Source: Flemingiibacterium sp045636145 (GTDB lineage Bacteria > Bacillota > Clostridia > Oscillospirales > CAG-272). Taken from it: DNA of 64,000 nt. The notes beneath the pieces are model-generated. The model was not told where the DNA came from. It worked only from the letters and a program-made list of their open reading frames with translations, and ran no database searches. Shown here one piece after another: positions 36,191 through 45,014 of this stretch; the stretch's first letter is position 1, and the number at the start of each line of letters is the position of its first letter. A program made the position numbers and the translations under genes. The stretch lies in assembly GCA_045636145.1 (NCBI GenBank), contig JAZTWV010000045.1, positions 1 to 64,000 on the forward strand, given 5' to 3'.

Positions 36191-36215
36191 GGGATGCAGT
36201 CGTTGACTGCATCCC
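36191..36215 (+). terminator. Terminator after purL
   Basis: A perfect 11-bp stem: GGGATGCAGTC (36191-36201) with GACTGCATCCC (36205-36215) and a GTT loop. A short T-rich tail (tcttt) follows. Confidence 0.75.
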
Positions 36216-36331
36216 TCTTTGTATAGCTCCAAGTGGCGGAAAATATGGGCTTTATGCGGCTACACTGTCAATTCACACAAAATATATGGAAATATTTATG
36301 CGAATTTTTCAAGTATGACTTATATAAATAT

Positions 36332-36360
36332 TTGAAAAAAGGTTGAAAGTGTGGTATAAT
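36332..36360 (+). promoter_or_regulatory. Promoter of the PHP/rnhA genes
   Basis: TTGAAA (36332-36337), a 17-bp spacer and TATAAT (36355-36360) with TGG extended -10. Confidence 0.75.
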
Positions 36361-36415
36361 ATAATGTGGAGTGCTTTTATTGCTGCACGAAACAAACTTT
36401 ATGGGCGGTGATGGT

Positions 36416-37102
36416 ATGCTTTATAAATATGAGCCTCATTGTCATACATCTGAGGGAAGTAAATGCGGCAAGCTTGACGGTGCTTCTTTTGCGCGATTTT
36501 ACAAAGGACTCGGATATACGGGGCTTATTATTACCGACCACTTTTATAAAGGTAATACAGCAGTGCCGCGGGAGCTTCCGTGGGATCGTTGGGTTGCTGA
36601 GTTCGTTAAGGGATACGAAAACGCTAAGGCTGAGGGAGGCCGCATAGGTCTTGATGTGTTTTTTGCCTGGGAATATTCCGGTGCTCATAGGGCGGATTTT
36701 CTTATCTACGGACTTGACAGGGAATGGCTTTTGGAGCACCCCGAACAAATCGAGCTTGATACCTGTGATTATCTTACTCTTGTGCGTCAGTCGGGCGGTA
36801 CGGTTATTCATGCGCATCCGTTCAGACGTCCCGAAAAGCTGCTGCTTCCGGAATGGACAGATGGAGTTGAAGTGATAAACGCGTCTGCCGGCGATGCGGA
36901 CAATGAACGGGCACAGTGGTATGCTGACAGCTACGGGCTTCCGAAAATAGGCGGCTCCGACAATCATGTGGGAGCACGCAAAAAGCTTGCAGGGGTGTAT
37001 TTACCGGAGATGGTCACGAGCACTGCGGAGTTTGCCGAGCGCATAAAAGCCGGTGAGACGGTTGTGTTTTCTGATGTGTATGATGACGTCAGTAAATTAT
37101 AA
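36416..37102 (+). CDS. PHP-domain metal-dependent phosphoesterase
   Basis: 228 residues. PHP-domain metal ligands are visible as EPHCHTSEGSK near the start, IITDHF (about 40), a central His in IHAHPFR and GGSDNHVG near residue 185. Such stand-alone PHP proteins hydrolyse phosphoesters (nucleoside bisphosphates, oligonucleotides or histidinol-phosphate-like compounds); the substrate is not determinable here. ATGs at 36401 and 36416 are both possible. I chose 36416 because GGTGATGG sits just before it and the conserved fold begins there. rnhA follows 18 bp later, so they may share a transcript. Confidence 0.8.
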   Translation: MLYKYEPHCHTSEGSKCGKLDGASFARFYKGLGYTGLIITDHFYKGNTAVPRELPWDRWVAEFVKGYENAKAEGGRIGLDVFFAWEYSGAHRADFLIYGLDREWLLEHPEQIELDTCDYLTLVRQSGGTVIHAHPFRRPEKLLLPEWTDGVEVINASAGDADNERAQWYADSYGLPKIGGSDNHVGARKKLAGVYLPEMVTSTAEFAERIKAGETVVFSDVYDDVSKL

Positions 37103-37120
37103 TTTAAGGAATATTGCTTG

Positions 37121-37558
37121 ATGAAACATGTTGATATTTATACGGACGGTGCCTGCAAGCACAATCCCGGACCGGGAGGTTGGGGTGCTGTAATCGTTTT
37201 CAAGGGCATCGAAAAAGAGCTGTCCGGCGGAGAGGCTCACACCACAAACAACAGAATGGAGCTCATGGCTGTAATCAGCGCACTTGAAGCACTGAAGGAG
37301 CCGTGCGAGGTTACACTCACATCCGATTCAAAATATGTAATTGATTCTATAGAAAAAAGATGGGTCTACGGATGGAAACAGCGAGGCTGGGTCAAGTCAG
37401 ACAAGTCTCCGGCACTGAATCCCGATTTGTGGGAGCGGTTGCTTCAGCTTCTTGAAATTCATGAAGTAAAGCTTGTGTGGGTCAAGGGTCACGCGGGACA
37501 TCCTTACAATGAGCGCTGTGATGAGCTTGCCTGTATGCAGGCAGAACGGTACAGATAA
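37121..37558 (+). CDS. rnhA: Ribonuclease HI
   Basis: 145 residues; cleaves the RNA strand of RNA-DNA hybrids. The carboxylate cluster is evident: YTDGACKHNPGPGGWG, NRMELMA, TSDSKYVI and GHAGHPYNERCDELA, which supply Asp, Glu, Asp and the final Asp. Length and motifs are those of the E. coli-type enzyme. TTG at 37118 directly precedes ATG 37121; AAGGA suits either, and the ATG is preferred. Confidence 0.95.
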   Translation: MKHVDIYTDGACKHNPGPGGWGAVIVFKGIEKELSGGEAHTTNNRMELMAVISALEALKEPCEVTLTSDSKYVIDSIEKRWVYGWKQRGWVKSDKSPALNPDLWERLLQLLEIHEVKLVWVKGHAGHPYNERCDELACMQAERYR

Positions 37559-37599
37559 ACAGTTCACGAATTATTTACATGAAATGTATATTCGGTATA

Positions 37600-37628
37600 T
37601 TGAAATCCGCACTAAAATGGTATACAAT
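37600..37628 (+). promoter_or_regulatory. Promoter of the nifS-iscU pair
   Basis: TTGAAA (37600-37605), a 17-bp spacer and TACAAT (37623-37628), 72 bp before the cysteine desulfurase start. Confidence 0.7.
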
Positions 37629-37699
37629 ATATGTGCAGTCATATATACTGCTAAAAATACAACTAATATCTTTCAAAAGCGAAAGGATGACTTAATATT

Positions 37700-38866
37700 A
37701 TGGCAGACAGATTGGTTTATGCCGACAATGCGGCGACCACATCAATTTCTCCGGCAGTGCTTGAAGCTATGATGCCTTATTTCGGTGAGGTTTACGGTAA
37801 TCCCTCGAGCCTTCATCAAAAGGGCAGAGCGGCAAAGGCAGCTATAACCGAGGCGAGAGAAAAAATAGCCGCGCTTCTTGGCGCGAAGCCAAACGAAATA
37901 TATTTTACCGCCAGCGGCTCTGAAGCCGACAACTGGGCGATAAAGGGTGCGGCTCATGCAATGCAGCACAGAGGCAAGCATATAATATCTACTAAGATCG
38001 AGCACCATGCAGTTCTTCATGCTCTCGAATCACTTGAAAAAGAGGGCTTTGAGGTGACATATCTTGACACTGACGAGGTGGGCAGAGTTACACCTGAGGC
38101 GGTGGCATCTGCTATGCGCGAGGATACGATTCTTGTTGAGGTCATGTTTGCAAACAACGAGATCGGAACAATTGAGCCTATCCGTGAAATTGCCGCGGCC
38201 GTAAAGGCTAAAAATCCCAAGACCCTCGTGTTTACCGATGCTGTGCAGGCGGTGGGTGCTGTTGATATAAATGTAGCGGAGCTTGGTGTTGATATGCTGG
38301 CAATGTCCGGACACAAAATACATGCTCCCAAAGGAATCGGCGCGCTTTATATAAGAAACGGTGTGCGCATTCTCAATCTTATTGACGGCGGCGGTCAGGA
38401 AAGAAGCCGTCGCGGTGGTACCGAGAACGTTGCATATATAGTTGGCTTTGCAAAAGCGCTTGAGGATGCCGTTTCCGGAATATCCGAGGGCACTCGCGTT
38501 GAAAAAATGCGCGACAGACTCATTGACGAGATAATGAAGATACCGAATACCCGTCTTAACGGACCGCGAGAGGGAAGACTTCCCGGAAATGTGAATGTTT
38601 CCTTTGAATTTATTGAGGGGGAGAGCTTGCTCCTGCTTCTTGATATGGCGGGCATCTGCGCATCTACCGGATCGGCTTGCTCTTCTGCATCTTTGGAACC
38701 CTCACACGTTCTTCTGACTATCGGAGTGCCTGTGGAACAGGCACACGGTTCGCTGAGACTTTCGATCGGCAGAGATACCACGAATGAGGATGTGGATTAT
38801 ATCCTTGAAAAGCTGCCGGCTATAGTTGAACGCCTTCGAATGATGAGTCCGCTATATAATGCGTAA
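37700..38866 (+). CDS. nifS: Cysteine desulfurase (NifS/IscS class)
   Basis: 388 residues; a PLP enzyme that takes sulfur from cysteine for Fe-S cluster assembly. YADNAATTSIS opens the protein. The PLP lysine lies in SGHKIHAPKG (about 202-211). The mobile-loop catalytic Cys is in STGSACSSASLEPSHVL (about 324), the long-loop arrangement of class I. The iscU-like scaffold gene follows after 31 bp, forming the minimal ISC pair common in Clostridia. Confidence 0.95.
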   Translation: MADRLVYADNAATTSISPAVLEAMMPYFGEVYGNPSSLHQKGRAAKAAITEAREKIAALLGAKPNEIYFTASGSEADNWAIKGAAHAMQHRGKHIISTKIEHHAVLHALESLEKEGFEVTYLDTDEVGRVTPEAVASAMREDTILVEVMFANNEIGTIEPIREIAAAVKAKNPKTLVFTDAVQAVGAVDINVAELGVDMLAMSGHKIHAPKGIGALYIRNGVRILNLIDGGGQERSRRGGTENVAYIVGFAKALEDAVSGISEGTRVEKMRDRLIDEIMKIPNTRLNGPREGRLPGNVNVSFEFIEGESLLLLLDMAGICASTGSACSSASLEPSHVLLTIGVPVEQAHGSLRLSIGRDTTNEDVDYILEKLPAIVERLRMMSPLYNA

Positions 38867-38897
38867 AAAATAACAATACCTATTAAGGAGATATACA

Positions 38898-39329
38898 ATG
38901 TACAGCGAAAAAGTAATGGATCACTTTGCCAATCCGAGAAATGTTGGCGAGATTGAAAATGCAGATGCTGTAGGCGAGGTTGGAAACGCTACCTGCGGCG
39001 ATATTATGAGAATGTACCTTAAAATCGACGAAAATGAGGTCATACAGGACGTAAAATTCAAGACCTTCGGCTGCGGCGCGGCTATTGCTACATCCTCTAT
39101 GGCGACAGAGCTTATTAAGGGAAAAACTGTAGAGGAGGCACTTAAGCTTACCAATAAAGCTGTTATCGAGGCACTTGACGGCCTTCCGCCGCAGAAGATA
39201 CACTGTTCAGTGCTTGCTGAGGAAGCGGTCAAAGAGGCGATTGCCAACTACTACGATAAAAAGGGGATAAAGCATGATTTGCGTAAGGGTTGCGCCGGAC
39301 ACTGCGCTACCTGCACCAAGCATCATTGA
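38898..39329 (+). CDS. iscU: Fe-S cluster assembly scaffold IscU/NifU-N
   Basis: 143 residues. Scaffold cysteines are in GNATCGDIMRM (about 36), KTFGCGAAIATSS (about 60) and KIHCSVLAEEA (about 103), with the conserved Asp in CGD. The C-terminus continues with DLRKGCAGHCATCTKHH, an extra Cys/His cluster not part of the core scaffold. AAGGAG precedes the ATG. It receives sulfur from the upstream desulfurase. Confidence 0.93.
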   Translation: MYSEKVMDHFANPRNVGEIENADAVGEVGNATCGDIMRMYLKIDENEVIQDVKFKTFGCGAAIATSSMATELIKGKTVEEALKLTNKAVIEALDGLPPQKIHCSVLAEEAVKEAIANYYDKKGIKHDLRKGCAGHCATCTKHH

Positions 39330-39336
39330 TTATGAT

Positions 39337-39381
39337 GGGGGTGTCTCAAATGCTCTGTTGTTTTGCGTTTGGGACACCCCC
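39337..39381 (+). terminator. Long hairpin downstream of iscU
   Basis: GGGGGTGTCTCAAA (39337-39350) pairs with TTTGGGACACCCCC (39368-39381) with one G-U pair and a 17-nt loop. It is a very stable stem but is followed by only a weak T tract, so it may terminate transcription or protect the 3' end of the message. Confidence 0.55.
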
Positions 39382-40117
39382 AATATGTTTACAAAACACG
39401 CGCCGTGGGTTTGTGTTCATCTGCGGACCGTACTGCGCGTTAGTTGTTTTCTATTAGGATAAATAAACGGTTTTGAATCGGTGATGCAATATGAAAATGT
39501 AAAAAACATCGAAATGGAGATATTTGTCAAAAAAACAGCAAATTTGTGTGTTTTGCATATGTGTAGAAAAAAGAGTGAAATTTTTGTGCAAAATGCCTTA
39601 TAAAATGGAGCCTATATTGCATTATGAAAACTCTGTTAAAACGATAAAATGAGTAATTTTGAATTACCTGTGCAGGATAACCTTTAAATACGCCTTTAAA
39701 AATGCCGTGTTTTATGGAAAAACGGTAAATAATTATTACATATATAATACTACAAGTATAAAACAAGCGGCGCGGCAAAAAGAAAAATGAAAAAATGGAA
39801 ATGTGAACAAATACTAAGTGTGCAATATCGAAGATTTGAAGCTGTAACTGAAAACATCGATATATAATACCGCTCTTGACTTTTTCTTGATGTTATGTTA
39901 TTATATTGGTATGAAAAAATCGGCAGGTTCTCCGAAAAACAGGGGAACGGTCGGTTGGTTCAATGCTTTGTGCCGCCATTTTTCGCATCGGTACGCACCG
40001 TTTTTACATTTTTGCCACGCTTAAAACGGTTGCGGCAATGCAGATTGTGAGGGGGCACAGGGTTTTTATGCGATTCTATACCCTTCAAAAGTAATTCTTG
40101 GCAGGAGGAAAAGGTTG
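39382..40117 (+). other. 736-bp gene-free region with the promoter and long leader of the sugar cluster
   Basis: The first 490 bp are A/T-rich, and I see no frame with a ribosome site. From about 39910 the composition turns G/C-richer. This 200-nt stretch precedes the solute-binding protein gene and has several short inverted repeats (for example TTGCC near 40013 with GGCAA near 40034, and CGGT/ACCG before five T near 39995). It is probably an untranslated leader. Confidence 0.5.
39876..39904 (+). promoter_or_regulatory. Promoter of the ABC/DUF5696 cluster
   Basis: TTGACT (39876-39881), a 17-bp spacer and TATTAT (39899-39904), about 210 bp before the first start codon. Confidence 0.65.
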
Positions 40118-43081
40118 ATGAGAAAAACCAGATTAACACGGTTAACTGCTGTTTTTTTATCATTGATTATGCTCGGCTCCGCATTCAGTACTACAACTGC
40201 TGCGGAAAAAACTGATGATAAGCTGTCGTCCACAGTCGGCTATGATATAGACGATGTGCGCGACCTGCTCAGTGCCGAAGAGTACGCTAAATATGCAGAA
40301 AGAAATGCTGATGTTGCGCGTGCACGAAAGACAATAGTGATAAACGCAGTTGATTACAACAAAGAGGAGACTGATGCCAATGTTGAGCTCCGCGACGGAG
40401 GTATTTATACTCCGGGAAGCGGAAGCGTAACATGGAATGTTGAGATTCCGTCTACGGCGAAATACGCGCTGAAAATAGAATACAACTTCCCGGAGGACGG
40501 AAAATCTACCTCCATTGAGCGCAGACTTCGCATCGACGGTGAATATCCGTTCAAAGGTGCGAGATACCTCTCAATAACAAAAGTGTGGCGCGACGAATAT
40601 GTGATTGCCGACGATGGCAGCGTAGCCTTTGAGACAGACCTTGCAGGCAATGATATCAGACCTCACAAGTACATAACTCCCGAATGGAGTACCTATGTGG
40701 CGAGCGACTCTACAGGTTATGATATTCATCCTTACGAGTTCGTTCTTGAAGAGGGTGAGCATACCATTTCGCTTGAAGCTACCCGTGAGGATCTGATTAT
40801 CAAATCAATCACACTTTATCCGTATGAGGAGCTTCCAACATACGCCGAGATAAAGGCGGAGTATGAGAAAAAGGGCTATAAGCCGGCCGATGGTGCTGAG
40901 CCTATAATTCTTCAGGCAGAGCTTGCGGATGCAACATCTGACAGTACCATCTATCCTGCCAATGACAGAAGCTCCGCGCTTACACAGCCGCAGCATCCCT
41001 CGCTTTCAAAGCTTAACTACATTGGCGGTACGAAATGGCAGAGCGTAGGTCAGTGGATAGAATATTCCTTTACTCCCGACGTATCCGGACTTTATGAGAT
41101 CGTTCCGCGCTACAAGCAGGCTGATCTTTCGGGTATGTACACCTCCCGCCGTATTTACATAAACGGTGAAGTGCCTTTTGAAGATGCGAATTTCCTTCAG
41201 TTCAACTATTCCGATGTATGGCAGACAGCTCCCATCGGAGGTGAGGAAGGCTCTTTCGAATTTTACTTTGAGGCAGGCGAGAAATATACGATTCGCTTTG
41301 AAGTCGTTCTTGGTGATATGAGTGAAATCATCGGACGAGTACAGGCGGCTCTTGACGCTATCAACGCCGATTATCTGAAAATACTTCAGATTACCGGTGC
41401 AGACCCCGATGAATACCGTGACTACAATTTCAGAAATCTTATTCCAGATACCATCAGGAATTTGTATGAACAGTACATTGAGCTTACCAAGATTTCAGAG
41501 ATTCTCGTTGAAATCAACGGCGAAAAGGGCAACAATACTGCAACCCTTGATAACATTGCACGTGTGCTCAAGACTATGGCTACGGACGAAGACCAGGTTG
41601 CAAGAAACCTTAGCTCTTTGAAGTCCTATATCGGTACTCTCGGTACATGGCTTAACAATGTAAGAAAGCAGCCGCTTTCCTTTGACTATATTTCCATTCA
41701 ACCCTCCGGATCAAAGATGCCTAAGGCTGAGGCTAACTTCTTCGAAGCGGCAGGATTTGAAATCAGCGCGTTTGTAATGTCCTTCTTCACCGATTACTCC
41801 AACCTCGGTGCAACAATTGAGCTTGATGAGTCATCTGTAATTGATGTTTGGACACAGACTGATCGCGACTCCGCTCAGGTTATCCGCGCTCTTTGCGATA
41901 ACTACTTTACATCCACTCAGAACATAGGCGTTAATCTTCGTCTTGTTGCCGCCGGTACTCTGCTTCCCGCAACTCTTGCGGGCATGGGTCCTGATGTAGC
42001 AATGGAGAATGCACAGACAATTCCCGTTCAGTACGCAATTCGTAACGCGGTACAGCCGCTTAACGACTTTGATACATTCGACGAGGTGGTTTCCAGATTC
42101 TCCGAGTCTGCTACTGTTCCGCTTTCACTGTACGGTACTACCTACGGTCTGCCCGAAACTCAGACCTTTAGCATGGTATTCTACCGTAAGGACGTATTTG
42201 CTGAGCTTGGTGTTGATATTCCCAAGACATGGGATGACCTTATGTCGATCGTTCCCGTACTTCAGTACAATAATATGCAGGTAGGTATTCCCGGAAACTA
42301 CGGCGGACTCCAGCTGTTCCTCTATCAGATGGGCGGAGAGCTCTATGCGGATGATGGCATGAGAGTTAACCTTGACTCCAACCTGGCACTTGAAGCTTTT
42401 GATACTATGTGTTCGTACTTCACACAGTATTCCTTCCCGATCACCTATGATGCGGCTAACCGCTTCAGAACCGGTGAAATGCCTCTTATCTTCGCTGACT
42501 ATATTACAATGTACAATCAGCTGACGGTATTCGCAACTGAAATACGCGATCGTTGGGAGTTCGTTCCCTCTATCGGTATGGAGGACGAAGAAGGCAACAT
42601 CAATAACACAGCTATCTCCACTGTTACCGCTATTGTTATGATGAATGGTTGCGAGAAGCGTGAGAATGCTTGGAAGTACATGGATTGGTTTACTACTGCT
42701 GAGACACAGTCAAGCTACGCTAACGAAAAGATTGCTATCGTAGGTCCCGGTTCTATGTATGCAACGGCTAATAAGGAAGCACTTGCCTCCTTGCCGTGGT
42801 CAACTACCGACCTTGATAACATCCTTGCACAGTACAACAATCTGGCGACTATTCCTGAGATGCCCGGCGGATATATTATTTCCCGTTATGTAGGATTTGC
42901 ATTCCTTGATGCTTACAACAACCATGCAGATCCCGTTGAAGGACTCCTCGGTTATATTGATGATATGAACAAGGAGATCACCAGAAAGCGTAAAGAGTTT
43001 GATCTTGATACGCTTGAGCTTGGTGAAACTCTTGCTGACAGAGAAGCTAAGAAAAATCAGCAGAGCGAATCCGATAAATAA
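40118..43081 (+). CDS. Giant extracellular solute-binding protein with duplicated beta-sandwich-like N-domain
   Basis: 987 residues. An N-terminal secretion signal (about 1-28, no lipobox) is followed by two related domains (about 70-250 and 265-430). Each domain carries an RR-(L/I)-x-I-(D/N)-GE-x-PF-x-x-A motif and a strand-rich pattern like a carbohydrate-binding jelly roll. A helical spacer (about 435-530) leads into a family-1 solute-binding fold (about 540-960; FSMVFYRKDVFAELGVDIPK, TWDDLMSIVP and NAWKYMDWFTTAETQ are typical). The C-terminus is charged. Ordinary CUT1 receptors are 400-450 residues, so this is more than twice as long. Without a lipid anchor it must be held by a signal anchor or by partners. 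ATG 40118 follows AGGAGG; TTG 40115 is an alternative start. The ligand is probably a carbohydrate (inference). Confidence 0.8.
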   Translation: MRKTRLTRLTAVFLSLIMLGSAFSTTTAAEKTDDKLSSTVGYDIDDVRDLLSAEEYAKYAERNADVARARKTIVINAVDYNKEETDANVELRDGGIYTPGSGSVTWNVEIPSTAKYALKIEYNFPEDGKSTSIERRLRIDGEYPFKGARYLSITKVWRDEYVIADDGSVAFETDLAGNDIRPHKYITPEWSTYVASDSTGYDIHPYEFVLEEGEHTISLEATREDLIIKSITLYPYEELPTYAEIKAEYEKKGYKPADGAEPIILQAELADATSDSTIYPANDRSSALTQPQHPSLSKLNYIGGTKWQSVGQWIEYSFTPDVSGLYEIVPRYKQADLSGMYTSRRIYINGEVPFEDANFLQFNYSDVWQTAPIGGEEGSFEFYFEAGEKYTIRFEVVLGDMSEIIGRVQAALDAINADYLKILQITGADPDEYRDYNFRNLIPDTIRNLYEQYIELTKISEILVEINGEKGNNTATLDNIARVLKTMATDEDQVARNLSSLKSYIGTLGTWLNNVRKQPLSFDYISIQPSGSKMPKAEANFFEAAGFEISAFVMSFFTDYSNLGATIELDESSVIDVWTQTDRDSAQVIRALCDNYFTSTQNIGVNLRLVAAGTLLPATLAGMGPDVAMENAQTIPVQYAIRNAVQPLNDFDTFDEVVSRFSESATVPLSLYGTTYGLPETQTFSMVFYRKDVFAELGVDIPKTWDDLMSIVPVLQYNNMQVGIPGNYGGLQLFLYQMGGELYADDGMRVNLDSNLALEAFDTMCSYFTQYSFPITYDAANRFRTGEMPLIFADYITMYNQLTVFATEIRDRWEFVPSIGMEDEEGNINNTAISTVTAIVMMNGCEKRENAWKYMDWFTTAETQSSYANEKIAIVGPGSMYATANKEALASLPWSTTDLDNILAQYNNLATIPEMPGGYIISRYVGFAFLDAYNNHADPVEGLLGYIDDMNKEITRKRKEFDLDTLELGETLADREAKKNQQSESDK

Positions 43082-43172
43082 TCTTCCTGCAAAATCCGCA
43101 TACCGCCCTGCATTACAGGGCGGTGGAGCGGGTGTAACGGGATAATCAAAATCTGTAAAGGAGACAACACAC

Positions 43173-44129
43173 ATGTCACAGAATGCAGCGGCTGTTAAAA
43201 CGCCGAAGCCGACATCTCGTAAAGACATGACCAAATTTCAGTGGACTATCAAAGAGATTGCCCGTAATAAGACTGCGTATTTTATGATCGCACCTTTTAT
43301 GATTCTCTTCCTTATCTTTACTGTGTTTCCGGTTATTCTTTCGATGATTCTCAGCTTCACAGAGTTTAACCTGCTTGAATTCCCCAAATTCATTTTCATG
43401 GACAACTATATAAGACTGTTCCTTGACGATGATATATTCCTGACCGCGTGCCAGAATACTCTTGTATTTGCTTCGATCACCGGTCCTGCGTCTTACCTTA
43501 TTTCACTGCTTGTAGCATGGTTCATTAACGAGCTTGCTCCCAAGATCCGTGCGATAGTAACACTTATCTTCTATGCTCCGTCCATTGCAGGTTCGGTATA
43601 CCTCATTTGGGCAACCCTTTTCTCCGGTGACTCATACGGTTATGTTAATGCATGGCTTATAGAATTTGGACTCATTACTGACCCGATCCTTTGGTTCAGC
43701 GATGCAAACTACGTTATGCCTCTTTGTATCGTGGTTGCTCTTTGGACATCGCTCGGTACTTCCTTCCTCTCATTTATTGCAGGTCTTCAGACTATTGATA
43801 AATCCCTTTATGAGGCGGGTGCCGTTGACGGCATAAAGAACAGATGGCAGGAGCTTTGGTATATCACCCTTCCGACCATGAAGCCTCAGCTTATGTTCGG
43901 TGCGGTCATGAGTATTACCAATTCATTCAGCTTTGGTGCAGTCGTTACAGCACTTGCGGGCTTCCCTTCAGTTGACTATGCGGCACACACTATCATGCAT
44001 CACCTTGATGACTATGGCGGACAACGATTTGAGGTAGGTTATTCCTCCACAATTGCGGTTATCCTCTTTGTTATCATGGTAGGATGCAACTTGGTAATCA
44101 AGAAACTCTTATCGAAGGTGGGACAATAA
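43173..44129 (+). CDS. Sugar ABC transporter permease, MalF type (first pair)
   Basis: 318 residues, with six membrane helices after a basic 35-residue N-tail. The EAA loop that contacts the ATPase reads EAGAVDGIKNRWQELWYITL, then PTMKPQL. This is a CUT1 (binding-protein-dependent) carbohydrate permease. AAAGGAG precedes the ATG. The MalG-type partner follows one base after the stop codon. No ATPase gene is in the cluster. Confidence 0.9.
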   Translation: MSQNAAAVKTPKPTSRKDMTKFQWTIKEIARNKTAYFMIAPFMILFLIFTVFPVILSMILSFTEFNLLEFPKFIFMDNYIRLFLDDDIFLTACQNTLVFASITGPASYLISLLVAWFINELAPKIRAIVTLIFYAPSIAGSVYLIWATLFSGDSYGYVNAWLIEFGLITDPILWFSDANYVMPLCIVVALWTSLGTSFLSFIAGLQTIDKSLYEAGAVDGIKNRWQELWYITLPTMKPQLMFGAVMSITNSFSFGAVVTALAGFPSVDYAAHTIMHHLDDYGGQRFEVGYSSTIAVILFVIMVGCNLVIKKLLSKVGQ

Positions 44130-44130
44130 A

Positions 44131-45003
44131 ATGGCAAGATTAAGAACCAGAAAACATAAAGTTGTCCTCAACCGTTCGGTTGGAGGCGACATCGGAATCA
44201 ATGTAATGCTTATTCTTCTTGGTGCTTTCATGTTCCTGCCTATGGTTTATGTTATCATGCAGTCGCTGAAGCCCCTTGATGAACTTTGGATGTTCCCCCC
44301 GCGTTTCTATGTAAAGAGCCCCACGCTTAAGAACTTTACCGACCTGTTTAAGCTTATGAGCACCTCGTGGGTACCTTTCTCAAGATACATATTCAACACG
44401 GTGTTTATTTCGGTTGCAGGTACAGCAGGTAATCTTATGTTCTCGTCGCTTGCGGCTTACGCTCTTGCAAAGATTAAATTCCCCGGACGTAAGTGGATAT
44501 TCGAGGTTATCGTTCTCTCCCTTATGTTCCATACCACAGTTACTGCAATTGCCAACTATCTCACCATGAGTATGCTCCATTGGGTAGATACCTATCTTGC
44601 GATAGTCGTTCCCGCTTGGTGTACTTCGCTTGGTCTGTACCTTATGAAGCAGTTTATGGAGTCTTCGGTTTCCGATGCGGTGCTTGAATCTGCCCGTCTT
44701 GACGGTGCTTCCGAGTTCTATACATTCCTTAAGATTGCGATGCCAATGGTTAAGCCTGCTTGGCTTACCCTCATCATCTACTCCTTCCAGGGCCTTTGGA
44801 ACTCCGGTAACTCCATCTACATTTATTCCGAGCAACTTAAGACCTTTAACTACGCAATTAACCAGATCGTAGCCGGCGGTATCGCTCGTGCGGGCGCGGC
44901 GGCAGCTTCTCAGGTAATTATGATGGCTGTGCCGATCTCCGTTTTTGTTATCTCGCAGAGTAACATTATCGAGACGATGGGTTCGTCGGGTATGAAGGAC
45001 TAA
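44131..45003 (+). CDS. Carbohydrate ABC transporter permease, MalG type (first pair)
   Basis: 290 residues and six helices. The EAA loop is ESARLDGASEFYTFLKIAMP followed by MVKPAW. The N-terminal KSPTLKNFTDLFKL segment is the usual CUT1 MalG extracellular region. It begins one base past the MalF-type gene, with only weak ribosome-site character, suggesting coupled translation. The NHL/Yip1 gene follows 11 bp later. Confidence 0.9.
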   Translation: MARLRTRKHKVVLNRSVGGDIGINVMLILLGAFMFLPMVYVIMQSLKPLDELWMFPPRFYVKSPTLKNFTDLFKLMSTSWVPFSRYIFNTVFISVAGTAGNLMFSSLAAYALAKIKFPGRKWIFEVIVLSLMFHTTVTAIANYLTMSMLHWVDTYLAIVVPAWCTSLGLYLMKQFMESSVSDAVLESARLDGASEFYTFLKIAMPMVKPAWLTLIIYSFQGLWNSGNSIYIYSEQLKTFNYAINQIVAGGIARAGAAAASQVIMMAVPISVFVISQSNIIETMGSSGMKD

Positions 45004-45014
45004 GGAGGGTAATA

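Noticed and set aside
39274..39462. Small plus-strand frame of 62 codons
   Set aside because: It overlaps the iscU end in another frame and spans the downstream hairpin; no ribosome site.
39960..40163. Minus-strand frame of 67 codons in the sugar-cluster leader
   Set aside because: It overlaps the start of the receptor gene, has no ribosome site, and its composition is not protein-like.
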